DNA from: Marinobacter confluentis
GTDB lineage: Bacteria > Pseudomonadota > Gammaproteobacteria > Pseudomonadales > Oleiphilaceae
DNA length: 64,000 nt
Assembly: GCF_004785685.1 (NCBI RefSeq)
Contig: NZ_SRPF01000003.1
Coordinates: 372,001-436,000 of the forward strand
Reading direction: 5' to 3'
Notes under the pieces: model-generated
Seen by the model: the letters and a program-made list of their open reading frames with translations, nothing else
Told to the model about the DNA's origin: nothing
Databases searched by the model: none
Shown: in pieces, positions 1 to 9,439 of the stretch
How positions within the stretch are numbered: position 1 is the first letter of the stretch
Layout of the letters: each line of letters begins with the position of its first letter
Program-made: the position numbers and the translations under genes

Positions 1-239
1 GGGATTTTGTGCTCAATGGCGATGCCCTGCTGGGTGATGTGGAACAGGTGTACGGCATAGAGTTCGATGAGTTGCCACCGGAGCTGTCCCTGGCAGAATG
101 TTTTGCCCGCCGGACCCGGGGCCATCCTGTTATCGGTGACAAAGTCGTGCTTGGCCCTGTTACTCTGGTGGCACGGGCAACGGAAGCTGACCGGGTGACC
201 AAAGTTGGCCTGAAAATGGATAGCGGACAAACACCGTAA
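1..239 (+). CDS. C-terminal end of a K+/H+ antiporter-like protein (partial)
   Basis: Only the last 79 or so codons are present; the gene begins before the window and the stop is TAA at 237-239. The visible residues run from a GDALLGDVEQVYG stretch to GDKVVLGPVTLVARAT and end near TKVGLKM. This pattern resembles the CorC/HlyC-type transporter-associated domain that closes CvrA/NhaP2-type potassium/proton antiporters, where it sits in the cytoplasm after the membrane domain. CorC-like hemolysin or efflux proteins carry the same domain, so the transporter type is inferred from the tail alone. Confidence 0.55.
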   Translation, partial: DFVLNGDALLGDVEQVYGIEFDELPPELSLAECFARRTRGHPVIGDKVVLGPVTLVARATEADRVTKVGLKMDSGQTP

Positions 240-315
240 CAAAAACCCCCAGAACGGCAACTCGATCCCACGGCGAGGGTGCTATAACATGGAAAAAATT
301 TAATTTATTAAGATC

Positions 316-906
316 ATGTCAATGAACACTTACAGCGTCACAACCTGCAGATTCTGCTTACCGGGCCGGTGGAAAACGCTGTGGGTCACTTTTGTGCTGC
401 TGCTGATATGTTCCGGCAGCCGTTCTGCGGTTGCCACGGAACTGGCCATGCTGCAATCGCTGACGCCGGAGGAAACCACTGCTGAAGTGAGCGAGGTCGT
501 GGTCAGGAAAAACGAAAGACGTATGTTCCTGATGGCCGGCGACGAGGTGCTGCGCAGCTACCGGATCGGGTTGGGCGACAACCCCTCAGGTCACAAGCTG
601 TACGAAGGCGACGAGCGGACCCCGGAAGGGGAATACACCCTTGACTGGCGCAACGCCAACAGTGATTTTTACAAGTCGATTCATATTTCCTATCCGAATG
701 AGAAAGACCGGGAACTGGCCTCTGCCTGGGGACTCAACCCTGGCGGCAGCATCATGATTCACGGCCTGCCCAATGACGCCGAAGGTATGGAGTTCGCCTA
801 TCTTGGGCTGGACTGGACCGATGGATGCATTGCCGTCAGCAACCAGGAAATGGACGAAATCTGGGCGCTGGTCTCCGACGGAACGCCTATCCGTATTTTA
901 CCCTGA
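316..906 (+). CDS. L,D-transpeptidase (YkuD domain), exported
   Basis: A 196-aa periplasmic peptidoglycan-modifying enzyme of the YkuD/ErfK class. A hydrophobic segment at about residues 22-38 looks like a signal peptide or anchor. The catalytic domain follows, with the conserved histidine in MIHGLPN and the nucleophile cysteine in WTDGCIAVSN. Such enzymes make 3-3 cross-links or attach proteins to meso-diaminopimelate. There is no LysM domain, so it belongs to a different subgroup from the second transpeptidase at 3791-4861. ATG 316 is used; ATG 322 is an alternative, and neither has a strong Shine-Dalgarno sequence. Confidence 0.85.
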   Translation: MSMNTYSVTTCRFCLPGRWKTLWVTFVLLLICSGSRSAVATELAMLQSLTPEETTAEVSEVVVRKNERRMFLMAGDEVLRSYRIGLGDNPSGHKLYEGDERTPEGEYTLDWRNANSDFYKSIHISYPNEKDRELASAWGLNPGGSIMIHGLPNDAEGMEFAYLGLDWTDGCIAVSNQEMDEIWALVSDGTPIRILP

Positions 907-1109
907 GCTTTCAGTTCCATTAAGTTGTTGTCATGTGACACGCAATTTTACGTATCCTTAGTTAACATTTTCGCTCAGAGTGTTTTACACTGTTTCACGA
1001 CTCCGGTGGCTGTTCGCTGTCGGACCCGTGTCGACAGTACGTCTGTATTACCGATGTAACACGGACTTCTGAAAGCAGGAAATAAGACGACCAATAAGGG
1101 GAATACCGA
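907..1109 (+). promoter_or_regulatory. Leader and promoter region of the Lpp-like gene
   Basis: This 203-bp gap holds no gene. It should carry the promoter of the downstream lipoprotein, because no other gene reads into it closely. A ribosome site AAGGGG lies about 8 nt before ATG 1110. I did not find a convincing -35/-10 pair. Confidence 0.35.
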
Positions 1110-1391
1110 ATGCGCAAGATTACACTCGCAGGGTTTGCAATGGCTATCGCACTGACCGCAGGTTGTGCGTCAACTGATCAGGGCGCCATTGAAGACGCAA
1201 ACTCAACTGCAATGTCAGCAGAGCAGACCGCTGATAACGCACTGAATACCGCAAACAGCGCTTCCAGCGCAGCTCGCTCTGCCCAGCAGACAGCTGACGA
1301 AGCTCTGGCCAAGGCTGAGGCCGCTATGAAAGCTGCCAACGAAGCCAACGAGCGCGCCAAGCGTATGCTCGAGCGTGCCAGCCAGAAGTAA
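1110..1391 (+). CDS. Lpp/OprI-type alanine-zipper murein lipoprotein
   Basis: A 93-aa outer-membrane lipoprotein. The signal peptide ends in a lipobox (ALTAGC, Cys at about 19). The mature part is an alanine-rich heptad-repeat helix with few aromatics, as in E. coli Lpp and Pseudomonas OprI, which trimerise as a coiled coil. The last residue is lysine; in Lpp the C-terminal lysine is the point of covalent attachment to peptidoglycan. Two L,D-transpeptidases of the enzyme class that makes this bond lie within 3.5 kb. A strong bidirectional terminator follows. Confidence 0.85.
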   Translation: MRKITLAGFAMAIALTAGCASTDQGAIEDANSTAMSAEQTADNALNTANSASSAARSAQQTADEALAKAEAAMKAANEANERAKRMLERASQK

Positions 1392-1408
1392 GGCTGAGCA
1401 TTGCAACG

Positions 1409-1436
1409 AAAAGGCCGGCATCTGCCGGCCTTTTTT
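1409..1436. terminator. Bidirectional intrinsic terminator
   Basis: A perfect stem (AAAAGGCCGGC, 1409-1419, with GCCGGCCTTTT, 1424-1434) and a 4-nt loop, with T runs on both sides. It can end the lipoprotein transcript on + and the NfeD-slipin transcript on -. The slipin stop codon begins at its edge. Confidence 0.9.
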
Positions 1437-2205
1437 ATTCCTTATCCGGTTTTGGCTTTCCCATGAATGTCGACATCATCTCGATTGGCAGCGGGAAAAC
1501 GATGGTCGATGAATTGCTGCTACTCATATCCGCCAGCGTCTGCATATAGCGCAGTTGCATGGCGCCTGGATTTGTCGACATAACGTCAGCTGCTTCCACC
1601 AGTTTTTTCGATGCCTGCAGCTCGCCCTCAGCGTGAATCACCTTGGCCCGGCGCTCCCGTTCCGCCTCCGCCTGGCGCGCAATTGCCCGTATCATCGATT
1701 CATTCAGGTCAACATGCTTGATTTCCACGTTAGCGACCTTGATACCCCACTCTTCGGTCTGGGCATCAATGATTTCCTGAATGTCTGAATTAAGCTTATC
1801 CCGCTCTGACAGCATTTCATCCAGATCGTGTTTACCCAGCACCGAGCGCAGGGTTGTCTGGGCCAACTGACTGGTTGCCGAACCGAAGTCTTCGACACGG
1901 ATGATAGCCCGCTCCGGGTCGACCACCCGGAAATACAGCACCGCATTTACCCGAACCGTCACGTTATCCCTGGAGATCACGTCCTGGCTGGGTACATCCA
2001 GGGTAATCACCCGTAGATCCACCCGCACAATCTGTTGAATACCGGGAATCACGACAATCAGGCCGGGACCTTTCACCCCCTGGAACCGGCCCAGGAAGAA
2101 CACCACACCACGTTCATATTCGGGCAGAATCTTGATGGCTGCGCCCAGAATGAGCAGCAGAACCACCGCTGGGACAATATAGGGAATCAGTTCACCTGGG
2201 TTCAT
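1435..2205 (-). CDS. Slipin / stomatin-like SPFH protein
   Basis: A 256-aa SPFH/band-7 membrane protein. One N-terminal hydrophobic segment (about residues 8-25) is followed by the SPFH core with [11 protein letters not shown] and [15 protein letters not shown], and a C-terminal Glu/Arg/Ala helix ([19 protein letters not shown]) typical of oligomerising slipins. Slipins work in membrane microdomains with an NfeD protease partner. The start overlaps the stop of the upstream NfeD gene by 4 bp (ATGA), so the two are translationally coupled. AGGAGG precedes the ATG. Confidence 0.93.
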   Translation of the reverse strand: MNPGELIPYIVPAVVLLLILGAAIKILPEYERGVVFFLGRFQGVKGPGLIVVIPGIQQIVRVDLRVITLDVPSQDVISRDNVTVRVNAVLYFRVVDPERAIIRVEDFGSATSQLAQTTLRSVLGKHDLDEMLSERDKLNSDIQEIIDAQTEEWGIKVANVEIKHVDLNESMIRAIARQAEAERERRAKVIHAEGELQASKKLVEAADVMSTNPGAMQLRYMQTLADMSSSNSSTIVFPLPIEMMSTFMGKPKPDKE

Positions 2206-3668
2206 AGTGCCTCCTGTCTGGATTTGGCCCTGGTTACAAACACTGTAAGCCCCTTTACGGCGCTTACTTCGAGTTGATCGCCCATATCCACTGGCAGGTC
2301 GCTGACGGCATTCCAGCGTTCACCACTGAAGCGAACATGGCCGCGGTAGCGGTCTCCCTCTGGCTGGAAGCTGTCCAGCGCCGTCACCGGCTCATGGGCA
2401 CTGTTTTCCATGCCACTGACCGGCGGGCGCCGACGCAGACCTACAAAGCGTATCACCGTCCAGAGGATGAACCCGGCAGCCACAACCGCCGTGCCACCAA
2501 TGGTCGGCAGAGAAATATCCTGGTGGCTGCCGTCCATCAGAATGATCGAGCCGGTGACGAACGCCACGATGCCGCCAATACCCAGAATGCCAAAACTTGG
2601 CATGAAGGCCTCGCCGACAATAAAGCCCAGGCCAAGGAGTATCAGCGCCAGGCCGGCGTAGTTCACGGAAAGCACCTGAAAAGCAAACAGGGCAAGCACA
2701 AGACAGATGGCGCCAATGACCCCGGGGAAGATTGACCCCGGGTTCGCCAGCTCGAACACAATGCCGTAAAAACCGATGATCATCAGAAAATAGGCGACGT
2801 TGGGGTCTGTAATCACTGAAAGCAGTTTGGTGCGCCAGTCCGGGTCGCTCCGCTGCAGCTCAATGTTTTCGGTGTTCAGGGTACGTTCGCCGCCGGCCAT
2901 CACCACGGTACGTCCGTTAATCTGGGTCATCAGCTCGGGCAGGCTGGCCGCGACGACATCCACCACATTCGATGCCAATGCATCGTCAGCGTTCAGGTTC
3001 ACCGCCTCGCGAACCGCTTCCTCGGCCCAGTCGGCATTGCGCCCGTGGCGCTCAGCCAGGCCACGGATGTAACTCACCGCGTCCTCCAGCACCTTGCGCT
3101 CCATGGCGGTACCGCCCCGGCGTTTTTCGGCATCTTCCCCGGAATCTGGTGCGGCCTGGCTCTGATCACCATCGGTTTGCCCGGGCTGCGAATCGTCCAT
3201 ACCGGGTGCACTCCCCACCTGCACCGGCGTGGCCGAGCCCAGTTGAGTCGCTGGTGCCATGGCCGCAACGTGGCTGCCGTAAAGCATATAGGTACCGGCG
3301 CTTGCGGCCCTGGCCCCAGCCGGGGTCACCCAGGTCACTACCGGCACCTCTGACGCCAGCATTTTCTTGATAATGCTCCGCATGGACTCCATCAGACCGC
3401 CCGGCGTGTCCAGGCGGACCACCACCAGTTCTGCGCCTTCGGCCTCAGCCTGCTCGATGCCACGAACCAGATAATCCATGGTGGCAGGGCCGATGGCGCC
3501 GTTGACGGTCAACACCAGGCCGGCGGGAACATCCTCTTGCTGGGCCTGGGCGCCCTGGTTGAGAGTACCGAGGAAAAGCGTCAACCCGGCAAGGGCAAGA
3601 ATCAGCCAGAGAACAAGACGCCTCGCGCGTCTGGCCTGAGCTGGCAGGGTGGTGTGATGAAAGGGCAT
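2202..3668 (-). CDS. NfeD-family membrane serine protease (ClpP-class)
   Basis: A 488-aa long-form NfeD protein. A signal peptide (about residues 15-40) leads into a ClpP-like protease domain with [14 protein letters not shown] and the nucleophile serine in [10 protein letters not shown] linker rich in Asp, Ser and Gln (about residues 160-190) follows, then several membrane helices and a C-terminal OB-fold NfeD domain. Known archaeal homologues cleave the C-terminus of stomatin-like partners, which fits the coupled slipin gene downstream. ATG 3668 is chosen over ATG 3698 because GGGAGG lies 6 nt upstream of it and the signal peptide then starts normally. Confidence 0.92.
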   Translation of the reverse strand: MPFHHTTLPAQARRARRLVLWLILALAGLTLFLGTLNQGAQAQQEDVPAGLVLTVNGAIGPATMDYLVRGIEQAEAEGAELVVVRLDTPGGLMESMRSIIKKMLASEVPVVTWVTPAGARAASAGTYMLYGSHVAAMAPATQLGSATPVQVGSAPGMDDSQPGQTDGDQSQAAPDSGEDAEKRRGGTAMERKVLEDAVSYIRGLAERHGRNADWAEEAVREAVNLNADDALASNVVDVVAASLPELMTQINGRTVVMAGGERTLNTENIELQRSDPDWRTKLLSVITDPNVAYFLMIIGFYGIVFELANPGSIFPGVIGAICLVLALFAFQVLSVNYAGLALILLGLGFIVGEAFMPSFGILGIGGIVAFVTGSIILMDGSHQDISLPTIGGTAVVAAGFILWTVIRFVGLRRRPPVSGMENSAHEPVTALDSFQPEGDRYRGHVRFSGERWNAVSDLPVDMGDQLEVSAVKGLTVFVTRAKSRQEAL

Positions 3669-3790
3669 GAATCCTCCCGGCGCGGTTTCCGGTTCCATCC
3701 CTGAATCATAGTGGACGGATAAACCAATTACCGCATGTCCGGGAAGACAGTCAAAAACGCGGGAAGTTTCAAGGCTCCCTCAGCGAGCGG

Positions 3791-4861
3791 TCAGAACCAC
3801 AACTGCTGGGGGATGCCTTTGCCATCAGGGGTGCTGCGGCCGGGGCTGGCATTTTCATCGGCGACCCGGGTCAGTTGCTCGCCGATCATTCGGGGCAGGC
3901 CATCGGCCAGATCCACCGCTTCTTCAATCGCACTGCGCTGTACTTCCACTGCGGGGCGCTGTTCACGGAAGATTTCAACCTTGGCCAAGACTGCCTGCCA
4001 CAATTCCTCTCGGTCTTCCGCGCTGTAGTCTTCTTCCGGGCGATGAACCTCCAGCCAGACTTCATTGCCACGCATGCCGATCTTCACCGGCTCGCGGATT
4101 ACCCTGACCGACGTGCCCTTACTGACTTCATAAACGAATCTGGAAATATCTTCGTTATACATCCGGAAGCAGCCGTGACTGACCTGCATGCCAACACCAA
4201 AGAGTTTGTTGGTACCGTGAATCAGATACCCACGCTCACTGAGCATCAGTGCATGGGTTCCCAGGGGGTTGCCAGGGCCGGGGGGGATCATCCGCGGCAG
4301 ATACTCGCCCATGGCTTCGTATTCCGCACGAATGCTTGCAGGTGGGTACCAGGCAGGTGACTCCAGAGCCATGGTCACCTCGGCGTCTGTCAGTGGCGAG
4401 GGATTGTCCTCGGTGCCCACACCAACCGGGTAAACCTGTACCCCGCCATCGCTGAAATAGTACAGCCGGTACTCAGCCAGGTTGATCACGATGCCCTTGC
4501 GTTCAACGTCGGGCAGCACGTATCGACGGGGTACGGTGATGGCCGTGCCTTCCCCCGGTAGCCAGGGGTCTACATCCGGGTTGGCTTTCACCAGTTCCAG
4601 GTAGCCCAGGCTGTTCTGGTTGCCGATGGCGGCAAACGTATCCTCGAATTCAGTGGTCATGACTCCCAGCCGGCCGGCAAGATCGCCTTCAATAGGGAAC
4701 TTTGGCACGGGAGGGTTCTGCCTGGTTTCCTGTTCTGGCTGACCTATTTCCTCACCCGCAGCCTGGGGCTGAGAGTCTTTCCCAGGCTCAGCCAGCAGCA
4801 GCGCCGGAGCCAGCATCAGAAAGCCTGCCACTGACCACGCGATCAAGCATTTACTCGACAT
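3791..4861 (-). CDS. L,D-transpeptidase with LysM-like domain (ErfK/YbiS group)
   Basis: A 356-aa exported enzyme. It has a signal peptide at residues 1-24, a Pro/Gln-rich linker, a LysM-like region (VKANPDVDPWLPGEGTAITV) and a YkuD catalytic domain with LIHGTNK and the nucleophile Cys in VSHGCFRM. This order matches ErfK/YbiS/YcfS, the E. coli enzymes that attach Lpp to peptidoglycan. With the Lpp-like gene 2.4 kb away, the same role is likely here but is inferred. An acidic C-terminal extension follows the catalytic domain. It reads alone on the minus strand. Confidence 0.9.
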   Translation of the reverse strand: MSSKCLIAWSVAGFLMLAPALLLAEPGKDSQPQAAGEEIGQPEQETRQNPPVPKFPIEGDLAGRLGVMTTEFEDTFAAIGNQNSLGYLELVKANPDVDPWLPGEGTAITVPRRYVLPDVERKGIVINLAEYRLYYFSDGGVQVYPVGVGTEDNPSPLTDAEVTMALESPAWYPPASIRAEYEAMGEYLPRMIPPGPGNPLGTHALMLSERGYLIHGTNKLFGVGMQVSHGCFRMYNEDISRFVYEVSKGTSVRVIREPVKIGMRGNEVWLEVHRPEEDYSAEDREELWQAVLAKVEIFREQRPAVEVQRSAIEEAVDLADGLPRMIGEQLTRVADENASPGRSTPDGKGIPQQLWF

Positions 4862-4917
4862 ACATCCGTTCCAGATACTTCGTCAGGTTATATGATACCG
4901 GTCTGCTTACCGGAGGC

Positions 4918-6315
4918 CTAGGCCCGCATCTTCCAGACCGGGATAGCCGCAATGGCCACAAAGCCTGCCACCAGCCACCAGGCCGAGTGAAAGGCGCCAA
5001 TGGTGGGTACGCCGCCACTGTGTTCTCCAAATTCTATGGTGAGTGCGACCATATTGACACCAAAAGCGCCGCCAAGTTGCCGGGTAAAGTTAATCGTGCT
5101 TGAACCGGCGCCAAGTTCATGGGCCTCCAGCGGGTTCAGTGCCCCGGTCGACAAGGCTGGCAGCATAAAGCCAAGGCCTATCCGGCCGAATACCGTCCAA
5201 AGTGCCAGCCAGCCAAACGCCAGGGTGACATCAGACACTGCAAACAGGGTGGCGGACAATGCGAACATTCCGATACCAAACAATACCAGGCTGCGCGCGC
5301 TGCGTTTATCCGCCAGCCGGCCCGCAATCGGAAAGGTCATACCCAGAACCAGACCTGCCGGTAACATCAGCAACCCGGCTTCGGTGGCAGAAAAATCCAG
5401 AGCCGTCTGCACAAACAGGGGCACGAGATAGGTCGAGCCAAACAGCGCCAGCCCCAGAGCGGCAGCGCCAAGATTGGCGAACAGGAAGCTGCGCCGTCGG
5501 AACAGGCCAACGTTCAGTAACGGGTGTGGGGTGCGGCGCTCACGGCGCACAAACAGGGTCAACAGCGACAGCGCGATCATTCCCTCTGCAATCACCCACA
5601 CACCATCGGCAATGCCATGCTGAAGACGGTTCAGGGCGTCCAGGCTGAGGCTAATGGTCAGGCCCAGAAGAACCAGCCCCGGCAGATCAAACCGGTAGGG
5701 TTCAGGACGGGAGGGCGGTAGTGGCAGAAAACGCCAGGCCATGAAGACGCCCAGCAGAGTCACCGGTACCGGCGCGAACATCACGTAACGCCAGTCGAGC
5801 TCATCGACCAGAAAGCCCCCAAGTACAGGGCCCAGGGCAGGGGCAAGGATTACCCCCATGCCGTAGATTCCCATGGCCTGCCCCCGACGATCACGAGGGA
5901 AGATCCGGAACACCAGATACATGCCCATGGGCTGCATCAGCCCGGCCAGTGCGCCCTGGGCAACCCGCGCCAGAATCAGCAGTTCAGGGCTATTGGCAAA
6001 TCCGCCAAGCACGGACACCACGCTGAACAGCGCCATCGCCGTACCCAGGGTTTTACGAAGGCCGAAATGGTCCAGCAGCCAACTGCTTGTCAGCATGGTG
6101 GTGGTCATGGCGGCAATAAAACCGGTAGCCAGCCAGTGCACCTGGCCCTGACTGATTCCGAACTCGGTCATGATGTCGTGAAGTGCCACGTTGACCACGG
6201 TCGCGCTGAGCACCGTCGCCATGGTGCCCAGCATTACTGTGGCAACCGCCAGCCAGCGCCAGCGCTCACCGTATCGGGCCCGCAGGCCCTCTACCGTATT
6301 GTCTTTCGCGCTCAT
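4918..6315 (-). CDS. MFS drug-exporter-like protein (DHA2 / EmrB-QacA type)
   Basis: A 465-aa polytopic membrane protein. It has the DHA2 features: SATVVNVALHDIMTEFG in the first helix, then LTSSWLLDHFGLRKTLG and a motif-C-like GVILAPALGPVLGGFLVD. The family exports hydrophobic drugs with proton exchange. There is no EmrA-type adaptor next to it, so an inner-membrane-only pump or a distant partner is possible. A MarR-type regulator lies just upstream on the same strand (42-bp gap), a usual setting for regulated efflux pumps. The substrate cannot be told. Confidence 0.85.
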   Translation of the reverse strand: MSAKDNTVEGLRARYGERWRWLAVATVMLGTMATVLSATVVNVALHDIMTEFGISQGQVHWLATGFIAAMTTTMLTSSWLLDHFGLRKTLGTAMALFSVVSVLGGFANSPELLILARVAQGALAGLMQPMGMYLVFRIFPRDRRGQAMGIYGMGVILAPALGPVLGGFLVDELDWRYVMFAPVPVTLLGVFMAWRFLPLPPSRPEPYRFDLPGLVLLGLTISLSLDALNRLQHGIADGVWVIAEGMIALSLLTLFVRRERRTPHPLLNVGLFRRRSFLFANLGAAALGLALFGSTYLVPLFVQTALDFSATEAGLLMLPAGLVLGMTFPIAGRLADKRSARSLVLFGIGMFALSATLFAVSDVTLAFGWLALWTVFGRIGLGFMLPALSTGALNPLEAHELGAGSSTINFTRQLGGAFGVNMVALTIEFGEHSGGVPTIGAFHSAWWLVAGFVAIAAIPVWKMRA

Positions 6316-6357
6316 GGGCAGGCGATGTCCGGGCCGAGGGTGGAATTTGGAAGTGGT

Positions 6358-6783
6358 TTACCGCTGTTTTTCGGCGTTATCCAGAATTCTGTGAAAAATC
6401 TTGATAGCGTCGGCCATGGCCTCGTCACTGATGCCTTCCAGCATTTCTTCACGCAGCTGTGCGGCACGCTCATTGAGCACGTTCATGAACGAGGTCCCTG
6501 CTGCCGTAAGATGCAAACGGCGGGCGCGACGGTCATTGGGGCAAGGACGGCGCTCAATCAGGTTCTGCTGTTCAAGACTGTCAAGCAGCCGCACCAGAGT
6601 CGGATTCTCAATGGCCATCAGTCGTGCCAGCTCACGCTGGGTCAGCCCCTCGCCGCCCTGCTGCAGGTACACCATGGTGGTCCACCGGGCCTGTGTGACA
6701 CCCAGGTCTTTCAGGCGCTCGTCCAGCAGCTTGCGCCAGCGCCGGGTCACCCTGGCAACCGCAAAGGGAAATTCATCTCTCAT
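6358..6783 (-). CDS. MarR-family transcriptional regulator
   Basis: A 141-aa winged-helix regulator. LTQRELARLMAIENPTLVRL is the recognition region and NDRRARRLHLTAAG is the wing, as in MarR/SlyA. It is followed 42 bp later by the MFS exporter, so it probably controls that operon and responds to the exported compounds. ATG 6783 (MRDEFPF) is chosen over an upstream start at 6828, because the extra residues are hydrophobic and not typical of the family. Confidence 0.88.
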   Translation of the reverse strand: MRDEFPFAVARVTRRWRKLLDERLKDLGVTQARWTTMVYLQQGGEGLTQRELARLMAIENPTLVRLLDSLEQQNLIERRPCPNDRRARRLHLTAAGTSFMNVLNERAAQLREEMLEGISDEAMADAIKIFHRILDNAEKQR

Positions 6784-6882
6784 ACGTGAAACTCCAATAA
6801 AGAAAGTCACTAATAGTAAGCTAATCATTCCCAGAAAAACAGATTCGATTCCGGAAACAAAGCCGTGATAACCGAGAGAAAA

Positions 6883-8193
6883 TCAGCTGGAAGCGCGCTC
6901 TGACTCCGGGTTCTGATCGGAATCCCGGGCGGAGGAAGGCTGAGGAACCTCATGGGATTCATGAAACTCCTCATTTCGTGGGTCGATCTCGGCGAGGGCG
7001 GCAGAACTCTCTGGCATCGCAGGAACAAAGTGCTCCTGATCCGCCACGGCAATGTCTACGGTGCTGGCGATCCGGTAACGGGTTGCCACAACCAGCAGAA
7101 GCAGAAAGCCGGAGCTTCCGATAAACAGGCCTTCAGGCCCTACAATGGCCACCATCTGTGCCATCACAACCGGGCCGATGACGCTACCGATACCATAACT
7201 GAGCAGCAGAGTTGCACTGGCGGCGACAATACGATTGCTTTCCATGCGGTCGTTGGTGATAGCCACTGCAATGGGGTACAGGGTAGCCGACAGCCCGGTG
7301 AACAGCGCGACCAGCAAGGTCAGCAGCCACAGCCTCTCGGCTCCGAAAAAGACCACAAGTCCCGACGCTATGGCTGCCGTTGTAGCCACCCAGGACATCA
7401 CCCTGCGACGATCAAATCGATCACACAGGCGGCCGAGAGGCCAGGCAAGAACCATGGCAGCGATAATCGCACTGGCCATAAACGTGGATACCCTACTGAC
7501 TTCCAGCCCGACAAGCGTGGCGTAGACCGGGCCCAGGGTGTAGAAGGAGCCGATCAGTACGCCGCAGATCAGAGCGCCGGACACCCCGGTAAATGATTCC
7601 CGTGCAAGGGTGAAGACGGATAGGCGCTCAATCACACCGATTTCCGGCGCCTCCATGCGGGTCAGGGCCAGCGGGATCAGGGCAACGGTCAGCAGTACCG
7701 CCGCCAGTGAGAATGGAATGAAAGACGATGGCTCACCCACATTGATCAACAACTGCCCGCCCGCGACCGATGAGTAAAAAACAATCTGATAAATCGCAAA
7801 CAGGGTGCCGCGATTACTGTTGGTGGCACGACTGCTGAACCAGCTTTCAATCACCACCAGCACACTGGCGGCACTGAAGCCGGATAGGCCTCGCAATAAC
7901 GCCCAGAATGGCTCCGAAACGGCCATGGGGTACAACAGGGAACAGACGGCCGCCATGGCGGCAAACGCGGCGAAGGTACGGATATGGCCGACCCGGCTGA
8001 TGATACGATGAACGTAAAGCGTGCCCAGCACGAAACCGACGGAATAGCACACCAGAATCCAGCCAATGATGTCTGGCGACACGGATTCAATACTCAGGCG
8101 TACGCCCAGCAAGGTCATCAGAAACGCATTGCCGCTGACCAGCAGCACAATGCTGAGAAGTAGGGCAGAAAGCGACGTGACCATACGGGTCAT
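6883..8193 (-). CDS. MFS transporter (YcaD-like)
   Basis: A 436-aa member of the major facilitator superfamily with hydrophobic helices over residues 1-380 and a polar, acidic tail (about residues 385-436). Helix 2-3 has YSVGFVLGTLYVHRIISRVGHIR, a motif-A-like loop. It resembles the YcaD group of sugar- or metabolite-like transporters, but no substrate is known. It ends about 100 bp before the MarR gene on the same strand, so the two may share a transcript. Confidence 0.8.
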   Translation of the reverse strand: MTRMVTSLSALLLSIVLLVSGNAFLMTLLGVRLSIESVSPDIIGWILVCYSVGFVLGTLYVHRIISRVGHIRTFAAFAAMAAVCSLLYPMAVSEPFWALLRGLSGFSAASVLVVIESWFSSRATNSNRGTLFAIYQIVFYSSVAGGQLLINVGEPSSFIPFSLAAVLLTVALIPLALTRMEAPEIGVIERLSVFTLARESFTGVSGALICGVLIGSFYTLGPVYATLVGLEVSRVSTFMASAIIAAMVLAWPLGRLCDRFDRRRVMSWVATTAAIASGLVVFFGAERLWLLTLLVALFTGLSATLYPIAVAITNDRMESNRIVAASATLLLSYGIGSVIGPVVMAQMVAIVGPEGLFIGSSGFLLLLVVATRYRIASTVDIAVADQEHFVPAMPESSAALAEIDPRNEEFHESHEVPQPSSARDSDQNPESERASS

Positions 8194-8525
8194 CAGGCGG
8201 GCTCCGGAGCTAATTGGCTGTCAGAATTGTCATAAACATAAAGGCAGCGCCGGACGCTGGCCAAACCCGAAATTAAAGCATCAAGGCCAGGCATCCGCCA
8301 CGTCACCGTGATACGCATTTGCCGAAACTTGAGCTTTTGTGCGTTGGTTAAAAGTTGGCTGATCAGAGTTCTGGATTTAACTTCTTTTTACATTAAGCTG
8401 ACGTAACAGACCCTTGGGAAGATCGGGGGTAATATAGAGCACTGGACTGCAACCATAATAAACGCAGGTCTTTAAAATGATGTAAGTCATTTAGTGCAAC
8501 TCACGCTAACCACGAGCGTTTGGCT
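8194..8525 (+). promoter_or_regulatory. Intergenic control region with candidate operator
   Basis: This 332-bp gap between the divergent MFS gene and the WYL regulator holds no gene I can support. It is richer in A and T than its surroundings. A near-perfect dyad AAATGA-N6-TCATTT lies at 8475-8492, ending 33 bp before the regulator's ATG. BrxR/CapW-type regulators repress their own promoters through inverted repeats, so this is the best operator candidate. CATAAT at 8454-8459 could be a -10 box, but I see no matching -35. Confidence 0.45.
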
Positions 8526-9431
8526 ATGAAAAAAACGGACTGGCCCATTCGCTGGGATCTTTTGCTCCGCTACCGGCTGATAGAAATCATTGCCTTGTGG
8601 GAAGGACGACTCACCACAAATCATATCTGCCATAGCTTTGGCATCGGACGCCAGCAAGCTTCTAAAGACATTAACACTTACCTCAGGGAACTGGCACCGG
8701 GAAATCTGGTGTACGACCGGCATCTGAAAGGCTATGTGCCTTCTGATAACTTCAAACCCCAGGTTACCACCGGACAGGTATCGGAATACCAGGACCTGCT
8801 CGCCCGGCAGGACAGCCTCAGCAACACTTTTGAATCTCTCGATCTGAGTGGTTCAGAGAGCACCATACTCCGGGGACCACAGCGTATTATCCGGCCTGAA
8901 GTCATGCGAGCGGTGGTTGCAGCGACCCGCCAGACCAGGTTACTGAAAGCCGAATACGCCTCCCTGAGCCCGGCCCGTACCCAACAACAGACTCTGGAGC
9001 CCCACACCCTGGTGTGCGTTGGAAACAGCTGGCACCTGAGGGCCTGGTGCGACAAGAATCGTGAGTTCCGGGACTTTTCACTCAGCCGTTTTCGTGGCAC
9101 ACCCGCTGTGATGCGCCAGAAAAGCCGCAATACCCAGCAGCAGGATGACGACTGGAACCGTCACATCACCATTGTGCTGATGCCTGACAGCCGCCTGAAC
9201 GCCGACCAGCAGGAAATCATCGCTGCTGATTATGGAATGCAGGACCACCGAATGGAACTCAGCACTCGGGCAGCGCTGGCGCCCTATCTGCTATCCCGCA
9301 TGGGGCTGGGGCTGGATCATCAGCACCCGGACCCGATGACACAACAGATCGAGCTTGTTAACGAAGAACAGCTAGGCATTGGCGAATCCGCTCGGGAACG
9401 GTCGATCAAGGCCGTCGCCGGGCTGAGCTAG
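8526..9431 (+). CDS. WYL-domain transcriptional regulator, BrxR/CapW-like
   Basis: A 301-aa protein. The N-terminal winged helix (residues 10-70) has LTTNHICHSFGIGRQQASKD and the phrase APGNLVYDRHLKGYVPS, which is characteristic of BrxR/CapW regulators. A WYL domain (about 135-210) follows, with SWHLRAWC in place of the canonical WYL triplet and RDFSLSRF after it, then a WCX-like C-terminal region. Such proteins are ligand-controlled repressors, often of phage defence systems. No BREX or CBASS genes are next to it; instead a secreted nuclease starts 8 bp after its stop. ATG 8526 is chosen over TTG 8520. Confidence 0.85.
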   Translation: MKKTDWPIRWDLLLRYRLIEIIALWEGRLTTNHICHSFGIGRQQASKDINTYLRELAPGNLVYDRHLKGYVPSDNFKPQVTTGQVSEYQDLLARQDSLSNTFESLDLSGSESTILRGPQRIIRPEVMRAVVAATRQTRLLKAEYASLSPARTQQQTLEPHTLVCVGNSWHLRAWCDKNREFRDFSLSRFRGTPAVMRQKSRNTQQQDDDWNRHITIVLMPDSRLNADQQEIIAADYGMQDHRMELSTRAALAPYLLSRMGLGLDHQHPDPMTQQIELVNEEQLGIGESARERSIKAVAGLS

Positions 9432-9439
9432 CAATCACG

